Source: Mycobacterium sp. ACS1612 (GTDB lineage Bacteria; Actinomycetota; Actinomycetes; Mycobacteriales; Mycobacteriaceae). Taken from it: 64,000 bases of DNA. The notes under the pieces are model-generated. The model was given only the letters and a program-made list of their open reading frames with translations. It had not been told where the DNA came from and ran no database searches. Location: assembly GCF_001667505.1 (NCBI RefSeq), contig NZ_LZHZ01000027.1, positions 1 through 64,000 on the forward strand, written 5' to 3'. Both the position numbers and the translations under genes were made by a program. Shown here piece by piece: positions 26,099 through 35,223 of the stretch (positions are counted from its first letter, which is position 1; every line of letters starts with the position of its first letter).

Positions 26099-28414
26099 TC
26101 ACTTGAGGGTCGCGAACACGACGCCCTCCGCGATCAGCCGGTCGATCTCGTCGGCGTCCATCGCGAGCAGCTTGTGGCAGATCTCGCGGGTGTGCTCGCC
26201 GGGCATCGGCGCAGGCCGCAGCTCGGCCGACGGGATGTGCGCGTACGGCGCGGGCCGAGTCTCGCTGGGCATGGGCGCCTCGAACAGCGGATGCGTCATA
26301 TCGGTGTAGAGGTTGCGGAATCGAACCTGAGGATCCGCCAGCACATCCACCGCACGGTTCATCGGCGCGGCAGGCACTCCGGCCGCCTGCAGAGCGTGCG
26401 CCACGTCTGACTTGCCGCGGGTGCGCGTCCATTCCGACAGTTCGGTACCGCCAGTGACCGTCGCCAGCGCGGTCCGGTCGGCGTCGTCGCGCAGCGAGAC
26501 CACACACCATTCGTCCTCGCCCGCGCACGGGCACACCGCGTGCACCGCGGCGTCGTCGGTCACCGGCAACTGCATTGCCCGCGCCTCTGCGGTGACGAAC
26601 GCGGTGGCGAGCTGATTCACCGCGACCTCGGCCTGTGAAATGTGGATGTGCGCGCCGGTTCCGGTCCACTCACGAGCGATTAGCCCGGCGAGCGCGGCGG
26701 TCGCGGTGACGCGCGCCGACACGTGATCGGGGAAGACGGTGGTGGCATCGAAAAAGGAAGAGGAGAAGCTTCCTCCTGAATCATGATCCGGTGATGTCCA
26801 CAGCCATGTCACCCCGGTGGTGGCCCGGACGAGCGGGCCGTATCCCATCCGGTCGCTCCACGGCCCGCTCGCGCCGAAGGCGCTGCTCTCCGCCAGCACG
26901 ATGCGGGGGTTGAGCTCGCGCAGGCGGTCATACGAAAAGCCCAGCGAGGCAAGCGTTCCCGGCTTGAAATTGGCGAACACCGCGTCCGCGCCCGCCACCA
27001 GCTTCGCGAAGATCTCGGCGCCCCCCGTGTGCCGCAGGTCAAGTCCGAGGCTGTACTCGTTGCGGTGGGTCAGCGCCCACGACCTGCTCATCACCTGATC
27101 GGGCGGGGTCTGGCGCAGGCCGTCGGGATACGCGGCGCTCTCGATCTTGATGACCTCGGCGCCGAGGTCGGCGAACAACCTGCCCAGTTCCCCGCCCGCG
27201 ACGATCACGCCGAGGTCGAGGATCCGCAGACCGTCGAACGGTCTCTGCACCGCGGCATCGCCAGCGGGTGTGGCGAAAGATTCTGTGTTCCAGATTGTTT
27301 CGTCGGCACCAAGGGGAGGCGCAGGCGTAGAAGCGCCCATGTGCGCGCCGTCGACCACGAACGCGCCGACAGGTACTGGCACGGTCGCACCCGCCGCGAG
27401 ATCGACGTCGGCCAGTGCTCCGACGGCGCGAAAATGCTCCGACGCCAACGCCTGCGCGGGGGTCAGCACCGCCGCGATCGGCACCCCGCGTCGCTGGCCC
27501 TCGGCCACCAGGTCGGCCATCGTCTCGGTGGCGAACAACGCCGCCATCGCCTCGTTGAGTTCCTTCGACGCCGCGTAGCGGGCGGCGATGGTGTCGAACT
27601 TCGGGTCGGCGAACTGCTCCGGTTCGCCGAGCCAGCCACGCATCCCCCGCCACTGCCGCGGAGACAGCACGCAGATCCGCACATACCCGTCCCGGCACGG
27701 GAAGATCGGGTAGATCTGTTGGTTGCGGGGCCGACCCCGCCACAGTTCGCTGGATTTCTTCATCCCGACGGCGGCCTGGCCCTCGGAACCGAATGGCGGA
27801 TCGAGCGACTGGAGTACGCCTTCGAACCGGGAGAAGTCGATGAATTCGCCTGTGCCAGAGCGTAACCGAAGGTAGTAAGCGGCCAGTGCCGCCCACGCCG
27901 CCTGTGTTGCGGCGGTGGCGGAGGCGATGCCGAGCGGCGGCAGCACCGGCGTGCCCGCCGTCGGCCCGGTGCGCGACAGCGCGGTCGACATCGCGTAGAG
28001 CACCGCGTCGGTGGCCCGCCACGCGGAGTAGGGACCTTCGGTCCCGAAGTCGGTGACCGACAACGCCACCAGGTGGCCGAACCGTTGCGCCAGTGTGGCG
28101 CAGGATGTTCCGAATGCCGCTAACTGATTGCCGCCGTCCACGACGATGTCGGCGGCCGACGCCAGCTCCAGCAGGCGGTCGCGGTCGTGATCGTCGTCGG
28201 GGTCGAGCACCGCGCTGCGCTTGTTGGCATTCTGCAGCGCGAACGACACGCTGGTGCCGTCGATCCTCGGCGACTCGCCGCGCGCCGGACTGCCCTGCGG
28301 TGGTTCGATCTTCAGCACGTCGGCGCCGAGGTCGGCGAACAACCGGGCGACGCCGTCGGATTCGGCGCCGCCCAGATCGAGCACCCGAAGCGCCGCGAGC
28401 AGACCCGGCCTCAC
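26099..28414 (-). CDS. Tandem-domain CaiB/BaiF family CoA-transferase
   Basis: A 771-residue protein with two fused class III CoA-transferase modules. Module 1 (~1-380) begins LRVLDLGGAESDGVARLFAD and module 2 (~395-771) begins LRILDLGVIVAGGELGRLFA; each repeats the LFADLGAxVxKIE signature. Family enzymes move CoA between acids through a covalent intermediate; single-domain members work as interlocked dimers, so the fusion may be a self-contained pseudo-dimer. GTG 28414 overlaps the LLM gene's stop by 4 bp, so the readable upstream extension is not coding here. Matches M. tuberculosis Rv1866 by size and position, as recalled. Substrate unknown. Confidence 0.9.
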   Translation of the reverse strand: MRPGLLAALRVLDLGGAESDGVARLFADLGADVLKIEPPQGSPARGESPRIDGTSVSFALQNANKRSAVLDPDDDHDRDRLLELASAADIVVDGGNQLAAFGTSCATLAQRFGHLVALSVTDFGTEGPYSAWRATDAVLYAMSTALSRTGPTAGTPVLPPLGIASATAATQAAWAALAAYYLRLRSGTGEFIDFSRFEGVLQSLDPPFGSEGQAAVGMKKSSELWRGRPRNQQIYPIFPCRDGYVRICVLSPRQWRGMRGWLGEPEQFADPKFDTIAARYAASKELNEAMAALFATETMADLVAEGQRRGVPIAAVLTPAQALASEHFRAVGALADVDLAAGATVPVPVGAFVVDGAHMGASTPAPPLGADETIWNTESFATPAGDAAVQRPFDGLRILDLGVIVAGGELGRLFADLGAEVIKIESAAYPDGLRQTPPDQVMSRSWALTHRNEYSLGLDLRHTGGAEIFAKLVAGADAVFANFKPGTLASLGFSYDRLRELNPRIVLAESSAFGASGPWSDRMGYGPLVRATTGVTWLWTSPDHDSGGSFSSSFFDATTVFPDHVSARVTATAALAGLIAREWTGTGAHIHISQAEVAVNQLATAFVTAEARAMQLPVTDDAAVHAVCPCAGEDEWCVVSLRDDADRTALATVTGGTELSEWTRTRGKSDVAHALQAAGVPAAPMNRAVDVLADPQVRFRNLYTDMTHPLFEAPMPSETRPAPYAHIPSAELRPAPMPGEHTREICHKLLAMDADEIDRLIAEGVVFATLK

Positions 28415-29295
28415 CGTGCCACCAACCGCTGTACCCACTGAAGGTGAGCATCGATGCCGGTGGCCACGTACAGCAGGTCGACGAACGCGTCGGGATACCC
28501 GTTGTCGGACAACAGCGACAGCACGTCGGCGACCTTGTCGACCGGAGTGCCGGCTGCGACATTGACCCGCACATAGGTGTGGATGGCCGCCGGGTCGCGA
28601 CCCGCCGCGCGCGCGGCATCGTCGACGGCGCGCCGTTGCGCGTCGAGCATCGACACCATGACGTCGGCGGACATCGTGGGCACCCGCACTACGGGCAGCC
28701 ATCCGTCGGCGCGCCTGCCGACGCGGCGCAGCCCTGGCGGTCTGACCGCGCCGAGATAGACGGGAGGACGCGGCTTTTGCACCGGCTTCAAGGTGACCCA
28801 GGACGACGGGATCGACCAGCCGTCGCCGCGGAACTCGACAGGATCGGTCATCCACAGCGCGTCGAGCGCATCGAGCGCCTCGTCGAGTTGTGCGCCGCGG
28901 CGGGCGAACGGCGCCCGCGCGGCCTGGTATTCCTCCGGCGACCACCCGATGCCGAAACCGGGCAGCAGCCTGCCGCGGCTGATCACGTCGATGCCGGTCA
29001 GCTGCCGTGCCAACTGGGTAGCCGGATACCAGGGTGCGACCAGCACGCTGGCGCCGAGCCGCACCCTGCTGGTGGCCGTCGCCGCGACCGTCAGCGCCAC
29101 CAATGGGTCCAGGCTGGAGCGGAACTGCTCGGGGATCTCCTCGCCGCCGCCGTAGCCGACCGACGGGTGCACCGCGGCAAGCAACCGGTCGCCGACCCAC
29201 AGGCTGTCGGCCCCGAGTTGCTCGGCGGCCGCGGCGAACCGCGCCAGATCGTCGTAGGCGGACTCACCGAACTGCGGCAGCGCGAATCCCAGCAC
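28411..29295 (-). CDS. LLM-class F420-dependent oxidoreductase
   Basis: A 294-residue luciferase-like TIM barrel: LGFALPQFGESAYDDLARFA, GADSLWVGDRLL, VRLGASVLVAPWYPATQLAR and GRLLPGFGIGWSPEEYQAA are typical of the F420-binding branch. The start is GTG 29295. It is the first gene of a run with the CoA-transferase (GTGA overlap) and the thiolase-like gene (32-bp gap), so a role in oxidation of an unusual CoA-linked carboxylic acid is plausible but inferred. Divergent from the phosphoketolase gene, 73 bp away. Confidence 0.87.
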   Translation of the reverse strand: MLGFALPQFGESAYDDLARFAAAAEQLGADSLWVGDRLLAAVHPSVGYGGGEEIPEQFRSSLDPLVALTVAATATSRVRLGASVLVAPWYPATQLARQLTGIDVISRGRLLPGFGIGWSPEEYQAARAPFARRGAQLDEALDALDALWMTDPVEFRGDGWSIPSSWVTLKPVQKPRPPVYLGAVRPPGLRRVGRRADGWLPVVRVPTMSADVMVSMLDAQRRAVDDAARAAGRDPAAIHTYVRVNVAAGTPVDKVADVLSLLSDNGYPDAFVDLLYVATGIDAHLQWVQRLVAR

Positions 29296-29368
29296 GCCCG
29301 TCAGGCTAATGCGTAGGTTTCTGTGATTCGGGTACTAGGGCCCTACCTGTTGTTCACCTGCCGAGACG

Positions 29369-31753
29369 ATGATGAGTCAGATGACCGCCCAGGCCTTGTC
29401 CCCCACGCTTTCCGATGCCGAACTCGACCTGATCAACGCTTACTGGCGGGCCGCCAACTACCTGTCGGTGGGCCAGATCTACCTGCTGGACAACCCGCTG
29501 CTGCAGGAGCCGCTCGCGCCCGAACACATCAAGCCGCGGCTGCTCGGCCACTGGGGCACCACCCCGGGGCTGAACCTGATCTACGCGCACCTCAACCGCG
29601 TCATCCGGCACCGCGACCTCAACATCATCTACATCACCGGCCCCGGACACGGTGGGCCAGGCTTGGTGGCCAACGCCTATCTCGAGGGCACCTACAGCGA
29701 GGTGTACTCGGGCATCGAAGAGGATGTCGACGGGATGCGAAAATTGTTCCGCCAGTTCTCTTTTCCCGGCGGTATCCCCAGCCATGTCGCCGCCGAGACA
29801 CCAGGGTCCATCCACGAGGGCGGTGAGCTGGGATATGCGCTCGTGCATGCCTACGGTGCCGCGTTCGACAACCCCGACCTGGTGGTCGCATGCGTGATCG
29901 GCGACGGTGAGGCCGAAACCGGGCCGCTGGCCGCGAGCTGGCATTCCAACAAGTTCCTCAACCCGGTGACCGACGGCGCAGTGCTGCCGATCCTGCACCT
30001 CAACGGATACAAGATCGCCAACCCGACGGTGCTGTCGCGGATTCCGCAGGAAGAACTCGAGTCGCTGCTCTACGGCTACGGCTACCGGCCGATCACCGTC
30101 GCCGGTGACGATCCGGCCAACGTCCATCAGCAGCTGGCCACCGCGCTGGACGAGGCGTTCGACCAGATCGGCGCGATCCAGCAGGCGGCCCGGCTGGACG
30201 GCGAGAAGGGCAGGCCGCTGTGGCCGATGATCGTGATGCGCACCCCGAAGGGCTGGACCGGGCCACGGGAGGTGGACGGCAAGAAGGTGGAGGGCACCTG
30301 GCGCTCGCATCAGGTGCCGCTGTCCGAGACGCACACCAACCCCGAGCACATGGCGCAGCTGGAGCAGTGGTTGCGCAGCTACCGGCCCGAGGAGTTGTTC
30401 GACGAGCACGGTGCGCTGCGCGGAGAACTGCGCGCGCTGGCGCCGAGCGGACAACGCAGGATGAGCGCCAACCCGCACGCCAACGGCGGCCTGCTTCTGC
30501 GCGACCTCGACCTGCCCGACTTCGCGGATTACGCCGTGGCCGTTGAGAATCCGGCTTCCGAGTCGGCCGAGGCGACGCGCGTGCTCGGCACCTTCCTGCG
30601 CGACGTGATCGCCCGCAACCCGGACCGGTTCCGGCTGATGGGACCCGACGAAACCGCGTCGAACCGGCTGTCGGCGGTGCTCGACGCCACCGACAAGGCG
30701 TGGCTGGCGGAGGTCGACGACGACGACGAGCACCTCGGGCCCGAGGGCCGGGTGATGGAGGTGCTGTCGGAGCATCTGTGCCAGGGCTGGCTGGAGGGTT
30801 ATCTGCTGACCGGCAGGCACGGGCTGTTCAACTGCTACGAGGCGTTCGTGCACATCGTCGATTCCATGCTCAACCAACACGCAAAATGGCTGACCCGCAA
30901 CCGCGAGCTGACCTGGCGGCAACCCATCGCGTCGCTCAATTACCTTCTGACATCCCATGTTTGGCGCCAGGACCACAACGGGGCATCGCATCAGGATCCC
31001 GGCTTCATCGACCACGTGGCGAACAAGCGGCCCGAGGTGGTGCGGGTGTATCTGCCGCCGGACGCCAACACCTTGCTGTCGGTGGGCGATCACTGCCTGC
31101 GCAGCCGCGACTACGTCAACGTGATCGTCGCCGGTAAGCAGCCTGCCCTGACGTATCTGGACATGGAGTCCGCGATCGCCCATTGCACCCGCGGCCTGGG
31201 CATCTGGGAGTGGGCGGGCACCGCCACCGCGGAGCCCGACGTGGTGCTGGCCTGCGCGGGCGACATCCCGACGCTGGAGACGCTCGCCGCCGCAGACATC
31301 CTTCGCCGCGAGTTGCCCGACCTGGCGGTGCGGGTGATCAACGTCGTCGACATCATGCGGCTGCAACCGGCGACCGAGCATCCGCACGGACTGTCGGATC
31401 ACGAGTTCGACGCCCTGTTCACCACCGACAAACCGGTGATCTTCGCCTATCACGGCTATCCCTGGCTGATTCACCGGTTGACCTACAGCCGGACCAACCA
31501 CGGCCAACTCCACGTGCGCGGGTTCAAAGAGCGTGGCACCACGACCACCCCGTTCGACATGGTGATGCTCAACGACTTGGACCGGTTCCATCTGGTGATC
31601 GATGTGATCGACCGGGTCGAAGGGCTGGCCAACCGGGCGGCGGTGCTGCGTCAGCGGATGCTCGACGCCCGGCTGGCCGCCCGTCGCTACACCCGCGAGC
31701 ACGGCGAAGACGACCCCGCGATCGCCGGCTGGACGTGGGACCCGCAGATCTGA
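29369..31753 (+). CDS. xfp: Phosphoketolase (Xfp)
   Basis: A 794-residue thiamine-diphosphate enzyme that splits xylulose 5-phosphate and/or fructose 6-phosphate with phosphate to acetyl phosphate plus a sugar phosphate. Full-length for the family. Signatures: [38 protein letters not shown], the diphosphate-binding [19 protein letters not shown] and [16 protein letters not shown] 29369 is followed by a second ATG at 29372. No acetate kinase or phosphotransacetylase gene lies within the window. The 73-bp upstream gap contains the palindrome TAGGGCCCTA (29336-29345), of unknown meaning. Confidence 0.95.
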   Translation: MMSQMTAQALSPTLSDAELDLINAYWRAANYLSVGQIYLLDNPLLQEPLAPEHIKPRLLGHWGTTPGLNLIYAHLNRVIRHRDLNIIYITGPGHGGPGLVANAYLEGTYSEVYSGIEEDVDGMRKLFRQFSFPGGIPSHVAAETPGSIHEGGELGYALVHAYGAAFDNPDLVVACVIGDGEAETGPLAASWHSNKFLNPVTDGAVLPILHLNGYKIANPTVLSRIPQEELESLLYGYGYRPITVAGDDPANVHQQLATALDEAFDQIGAIQQAARLDGEKGRPLWPMIVMRTPKGWTGPREVDGKKVEGTWRSHQVPLSETHTNPEHMAQLEQWLRSYRPEELFDEHGALRGELRALAPSGQRRMSANPHANGGLLLRDLDLPDFADYAVAVENPASESAEATRVLGTFLRDVIARNPDRFRLMGPDETASNRLSAVLDATDKAWLAEVDDDDEHLGPEGRVMEVLSEHLCQGWLEGYLLTGRHGLFNCYEAFVHIVDSMLNQHAKWLTRNRELTWRQPIASLNYLLTSHVWRQDHNGASHQDPGFIDHVANKRPEVVRVYLPPDANTLLSVGDHCLRSRDYVNVIVAGKQPALTYLDMESAIAHCTRGLGIWEWAGTATAEPDVVLACAGDIPTLETLAAADILRRELPDLAVRVINVVDIMRLQPATEHPHGLSDHEFDALFTTDKPVIFAYHGYPWLIHRLTYSRTNHGQLHVRGFKERGTTTTPFDMVMLNDLDRFHLVIDVIDRVEGLANRAAVLRQRMLDARLAARRYTREHGEDDPAIAGWTWDPQI

Positions 31754-31775
31754 ATCGCCGGTAAACTGGCTCGCA

Positions 31776-32537
31776 ATGTCGGCCCAGGCTCTCGCCCCCA
31801 ATCCCCATCCCGTGGTGGGGCAACTGGCGGCTCTGCACCACTTCCGCACCTACGTCGACATCGGCGTGGTCGTAGTGGTGTTGGCGTTGACGAATCTGAT
31901 CGCGCACTTCACCACCCCGTGGGCCAGCATCGCGACCGTGCCTGCCGCGGCGGTCGGCTTGGTGATCCTGGTCCGCTCGCGCGGCCTCGGCTGGGCCGAA
32001 CTGGGCTTGAGCCGCGAGCACTGGAAGGCAGGCGCGGGCTACGCGGTGGCCGCCGTCGCGGTGGTGCTGACGGTGATCGCGATCGGCATGCTGCTGCCCT
32101 GGACGCGGCCGATGTTCTTGAACGACAACTACGCAACGGTGTCCGGCGCGGTGATCGCCTCGATGCTCATCATCCCGCTGCAGACCGTCATCCCCGAGGA
32201 GTTGGCGTTTCGCGGGGTGCTGCACGGCGCGCTGAACCGCGCGTGGGGCTTCCGCGGGGTCGCTGCGGCGGGTTCACTGCTGTTCGGGTTGTGGCATATC
32301 GCCACCTCGTTGGGGTTGACCAGCAGCAACGTCGGCTTCACCCGGTTGTTCGGCGGTGGCCTGCTCGGCACCGTCGCCGGTGTGGTGCTGGCGGTGGCGG
32401 CGACGGCCGTCGCGGGCTTCGTGTTCACCTGGCTGCGCAAACGCAGCGGCAGCCTGATCGCGCCGATCGCGCTGCACTGGTCGCTGAACGGACTCGGTGC
32501 GCTGGCCGCGGCGTTGGTTTGGCACCTGTCGCGCTAG
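31776..32537 (+). CDS. CPBP (CAAX/Abi-type) intramembrane metalloprotease
   Basis: A 253-residue membrane protein with about eight hydrophobic segments. The CPBP catalytic motifs are complete: PEELAFRG (EExxxR), LLFGLWHIA (FxxxH) and LHWSLNG near the C-terminus. Family members are membrane-embedded proteases; bacterial substrates are mostly unknown. It begins 22 bp after the phosphoketolase stop and may be cotranscribed. The last 4 bp overlap the convergent CGNR gene. Confidence 0.87.
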   Translation: MSAQALAPNPHPVVGQLAALHHFRTYVDIGVVVVVLALTNLIAHFTTPWASIATVPAAAVGLVILVRSRGLGWAELGLSREHWKAGAGYAVAAVAVVLTVIAIGMLLPWTRPMFLNDNYATVSGAVIASMLIIPLQTVIPEELAFRGVLHGALNRAWGFRGVAAAGSLLFGLWHIATSLGLTSSNVGFTRLFGGGLLGTVAGVVLAVAATAVAGFVFTWLRKRSGSLIAPIALHWSLNGLGALAAALVWHLSR

Positions 32538-33118
32538 CGCGCCCTGCTTCTCGCGCGGAACGCGCGGTTCTTCAACTTGTTGCCGCACGCGGCCATGTCG
32601 CACCAGGTGCCGCCGTGATTTCGGGCCCTGTCGTAGAACGCCCATTGGCATTCGTCATTCGCGCACGCCTTGAGACGGGCCCAGGTTCCGTCGCGCTGGG
32701 CGTCGCGGATGACCAGGAGCAGGTCGACGAGTCGATCGTCGGTTGAATCGCCGGATGCCGCGAGCTGGATGTGGCCGTCGTCACCGAGATCGACTCGGGC
32801 CCTGCCCCGTTCGGCCACCGACCGCAGCACGTCCAGCGCCGAGTTATTCGGTGGCGGCCCACCGGCGTTGTAGACCAACATGGCGCGTAGCGCCTCGCGA
32901 ACCGAACGGAGACGTTCGAGATCGATCGCGGCGTGGTCGGCGTTGGGAGTGAGTAGGCGGTTGTCGATCAGCCACGGTCGGGCGTCGGCGGCATCGGCGA
33001 GCCGGTCCGCGCCGTCGGGCAGTTCGACCGTGTTGACCAACGCTTGGACCAGCCGTAGCGGCCCTGGCGCGGGTTTCGGTTCGTCGTCGCCGAGCCATTG
33101 TGTGGGCTGCGGAGTCAT
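32534..33118 (-). CDS. ABATE/CGNR zinc-finger protein, probable regulator
   Basis: A 194-residue protein with the ABATE-type N-terminal domain (LVQALVNTVELPDG, then PWLIDNRLL) and a C-terminal CGNR zinc finger: cysteines in KACANDECQWAFYDRARN and TWCDMAACGNKLKNRAFRAR. Proteins of this type are putative stress-related transcription regulators. It is divergent from a small conserved gene at 33238, and an 11-bp direct repeat lies between them, a likely binding site for autoregulation. Confidence 0.87.
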   Translation of the reverse strand: MTPQPTQWLGDDEPKPAPGPLRLVQALVNTVELPDGADRLADAADARPWLIDNRLLTPNADHAAIDLERLRSVREALRAMLVYNAGGPPPNNSALDVLRSVAERGRARVDLGDDGHIQLAASGDSTDDRLVDLLLVIRDAQRDGTWARLKACANDECQWAFYDRARNHGGTWCDMAACGNKLKNRAFRARSRAR

Positions 33119-33136
33119 GACGTGAGGCTACGCGGC

Positions 33137-33178
33137 CATGACCGGTAAATCAATTTGACTGGTTATGCATGACCGGTA
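33137..33178. promoter_or_regulatory. Direct repeats CATGACCGGTA, possible CGNR-regulator site
   Basis: CATGACCGGTA occurs at 33137-33147 and 33168-33178, exactly 31 bp apart (about three helical turns). The second copy overlaps the spacer and -10 box of the rightward promoter and the first lies upstream of its -35 box, so bound protein could control both divergent genes. Confidence 0.5.
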
Positions 33179-33182
33179 TAGC
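33155..33182 (+). promoter_or_regulatory. Promoter of the 33238 gene
   Basis: TTGACT (33155-33160), 16-bp spacer, TATAGC (33177-33182). Predicted start about 33189, leader about 50 nt ending in AGAGG before ATG 33238. Confidence 0.55.
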
Positions 33183-33237
33183 GTGTTAGATAGTCACGAG
33201 GTTTCACCCGGTACGGATTGGTTAGAGGTAGATGACG

Positions 33238-33717
33238 ATGTCGAACAACAGGATTTCGCCGGATATCCTGTCCGCCGCGAGCGACGCCCTGCGGTGGACG
33301 CCGGCGCCGCGGCCCTCGCTCGTGGCCCGGGTGACCGCGCGGTTGCGCGCGGACACGTTTGACCATCAGCTTGCCGTCGGAGTCGCCCCGGTTGACGGCA
33401 GCGCGCTGGCGGCTCACCAGGCGCGGTTGACGTCGCGGCAGGAACGCGAGGCGATCGCCCGGTCGCTGCAGCACGCCGTCAACGACGCCCGGTCCGGCGC
33501 GGTGTTCTCGTCGCGAATTCCGTTGCATTCCAGGAACATCTCGGCCGCCGAGGAGTTGATCGACAGGATCACGCTGCGGCTGCACTCCCCCAGGCCGGTG
33601 AGCGCACGCGGGATGGCGCGGCTGCGCCGGGTGCTCTCCGACGGCAGCGGCCCGTTCTACTGGTACGGCAAGGGCGATTTGGCAGGCCGGCTTGGCGCCG
33701 CGTTGGCGGCGCTCTAG
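33238..33717 (+). CDS. Conserved hypothetical protein
   Basis: A 159-residue, mostly helical cytosolic protein, Arg/Ala-rich; I do not recognise a family. Visible features: the N-terminal RISPDILSAASDALRW, a central RQEREAIARSLQHAVNDARSG and a C-terminal PFYWYGKGDLAGRLGAALAA. I chose ATG 33238 because GAGG (33225-33228) is spaced nine bases upstream; ATG 33232 is too close. Divergent from the CGNR regulator, which may control it. No signal peptide or membrane segment. Confidence 0.7.
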   Translation: MSNNRISPDILSAASDALRWTPAPRPSLVARVTARLRADTFDHQLAVGVAPVDGSALAAHQARLTSRQEREAIARSLQHAVNDARSGAVFSSRIPLHSRNISAAEELIDRITLRLHSPRPVSARGMARLRRVLSDGSGPFYWYGKGDLAGRLGAALAAL

Positions 33718-33729
33718 ATCAGCGCCGGC

Positions 33730-34005
33730 TCAGATTCCTGTGCACAACGACACGAATGGAATCGGCGCGCAGATGCCTATCGAGAAGTACGGTGTCAGGT
33801 CACCATTCCATGCCGGCGCCGGTGGTGGCGGCGGAGGCGGTGGCGGAAGCGGCGCGGCCACGCAGCTGTTCGAAGGCCCGTCATACACGGTTCCCCAGCC
33901 GCATTCGGCTGCCGCGGCTCTGCCTGGCATCACCAACGTCAATGATGCGAGTGGCACCAGAAGTGCCGCGCCGATTGTCAGATGAAGAATTTTCCCCTGC
34001 ATCAT
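33730..34005 (-). CDS. Small secreted proline-rich protein
   Basis: A 91-residue exported protein. ATG 34005 is preceded by GAGGGAGG with good spacing; the longer reading from 34062 lacks such a site. A signal peptide (KILHLTIGAALLVPLASL, then cleavage near GRAAAA) leaves a ~60-residue mature chain with two cysteines near the N-terminus (ECGWG, NSCVA), a run of nine prolines and two more cysteines at the end (GICAPI, SLCTGI). Such small Cys/Pro proteins are common in mycobacterial secretomes, but I assign no function. Convergent with the preceding gene, 12 bp apart. Confidence 0.75.
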   Translation of the reverse strand: MMQGKILHLTIGAALLVPLASLTLVMPGRAAAAECGWGTVYDGPSNSCVAAPLPPPPPPPPPAPAWNGDLTPYFSIGICAPIPFVSLCTGI

Positions 34006-34113
34006 CTGGCCTCCCTCGGACATCCCGACCTCGGCTTGGTCAGGATCATATGACCTGGACAAGATCGTTTCTCGAAAATTGACAGCGCCGAATACTGTCG
34101 AGGGAAGGCCGTT

Positions 34114-35130
34114 CTAGACCATTAACACTGCCGCCCCTGCGATGCGGCCTCCGCTGAGATCCGACAGCGCGCGGTCGGCACGCCCGAGCGGGTACTTCGG
34201 GGTGGTCACCTCGAGGTGATGCTTTCCGGCGAATGCCAAGAACTCGCGGGCATCGTCGCGGGTATTGGATGTCACCGACCGCACTTGGCGCTCCTGGAAA
34301 AGGTGGCGTTCGTAGTTCAGGGTCGGGATGTCGCTCAGGTAGATGCCAGCGATCGCGAGCGTGCCGCCGCGGTCTAGTGCCTCTAGTGCAGCCAGCACCA
34401 GATCCCCGACCGGCGCGAACAGGATCGCCGCATCCAGAGGCACGGGTGGCCGATCCGCAGCACCCTGCGCCGACGCCGCTCCCAGTGACAGCGCCAATTC
34501 GCGGGCGCTTTCCCCTCGGGTCATCACGTGTACCTCCGCGCCCTGAGCGAGAGCCACCTGCGCGCTGAGATGGGCGCTGCCGCCGAATCCGTAAATGCCC
34601 AGCCTGCCACCCGCGGGCAGGTCGGCCCGCAGAAGCGAGCGGTAGCCGATGATGCCCGCACACAGCAGCGGGGCGAGGTCGGTGTCGGAGTAGCCGGAGG
34701 GCAGGTGGTGCGCGAAAGTCGCTGGCACAGTGGCGAATTCGGCATACCCGCCGTCGGCGTCCCAACCGGTGTAGCGGGATTGCGGGCAGAGGTTCTCCTG
34801 ACCGCGCTTGCAGAACTGGCAGTGCCCGCACGTGTGTCGCAGCCATGCGATGCCGACACGGTCGCCGATCGAGAACTCGTCGCCCACATCGGGGCCTACC
34901 CCCGCGACCTCCCCGACCACTTCGTGGCCGGGTATCACGTGAGGCCGGTGCACGGGCAGGTCGCCCTCGGTGACGTGCAGGTCGGTGCGGCACACGCCAC
35001 AGGCGTGCACGGCGACGAGCAGCTCGCCCGGACCTGGCCGCGGCACCTCGACGGTGACGCGGTCCAGCGGACTGGTGGAAATCGGGCCCGGGGTTCGGAC
35101 CCGCCACGCACTCATGGTTGGGGCGGCCAT
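34114..35130 (-). CDS. adhA: Zinc-dependent alcohol dehydrogenase
   Basis: A 338-residue medium-chain alcohol dehydrogenase. Catalytic zinc region [16 protein letters not shown] and [12 protein letters not shown] near 45-80, structural-zinc cysteines in [18 protein letters not shown] near 100-117, and a nucleotide-binding segment [15 protein letters not shown] in which the usual GxGGLG is GFGGSA. It should interconvert alcohols and aldehydes with NAD(P)H. ATG 35115 is an alternative start. It lies downstream of apa, separated by apa's terminator, in the order modB-modC-apa-adhA seen in M. tuberculosis; the small Rv1861-type gene recalled between apa and adhA is absent. Confidence 0.9.
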   Translation of the reverse strand: MAAPTMSAWRVRTPGPISTSPLDRVTVEVPRPGPGELLVAVHACGVCRTDLHVTEGDLPVHRPHVIPGHEVVGEVAGVGPDVGDEFSIGDRVGIAWLRHTCGHCQFCKRGQENLCPQSRYTGWDADGGYAEFATVPATFAHHLPSGYSDTDLAPLLCAGIIGYRSLLRADLPAGGRLGIYGFGGSAHLSAQVALAQGAEVHVMTRGESARELALSLGAASAQGAADRPPVPLDAAILFAPVGDLVLAALEALDRGGTLAIAGIYLSDIPTLNYERHLFQERQVRSVTSNTRDDAREFLAFAGKHHLEVTTPKYPLGRADRALSDLSGGRIAGAAVLMV

Positions 35131-35187
35131 GCCCCTATGGTGCTCGTCCGTCGAGAGTTATGCGCCCGCTATGTCTTTCGCTGCGCC

Positions 35188-35217
35188 GTGGGTCGGCCCG
35201 TAACGGGCCGACCCCAC
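35188..35217. terminator. Hairpin terminator after apa
   Basis: A 13-bp GC-rich stem (35188-35200 with 35204-35217, one bulged C) and a 3-nt loop, 7 bp beyond the apa stop on the minus strand. No T-tract. It separates apa from adhA. Confidence 0.7.
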
Positions 35218-35223
35218 TAGCCG

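Noticed and set aside
26067..26669. N-terminal extension of the thiolase-like protein
   Set aside because: It runs antiparallel in frame-shifted sense through the CoA-transferase gene and lacks any family similarity; ATG 26066 begins the conserved sequence.
28415..29200. N-terminal extension of the double CoA-transferase
   Set aside because: The extension lies inside the LLM gene in another frame and reads as Arg-rich noise; GTG 28414 with a GTGA overlap is the natural start.
29336..29345. Palindrome TAGGGCCCTA upstream of phosphoketolase
   Set aside because: Perfect but short, with no second copy or known regulator; kept only as a note in the xfp entry.
33781..33870. Gly-rich plus-strand frame antisense to the small secreted protein
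   Set aside because: Glycine run is the antisense of the poly-proline tract; no start site or conservation signal.
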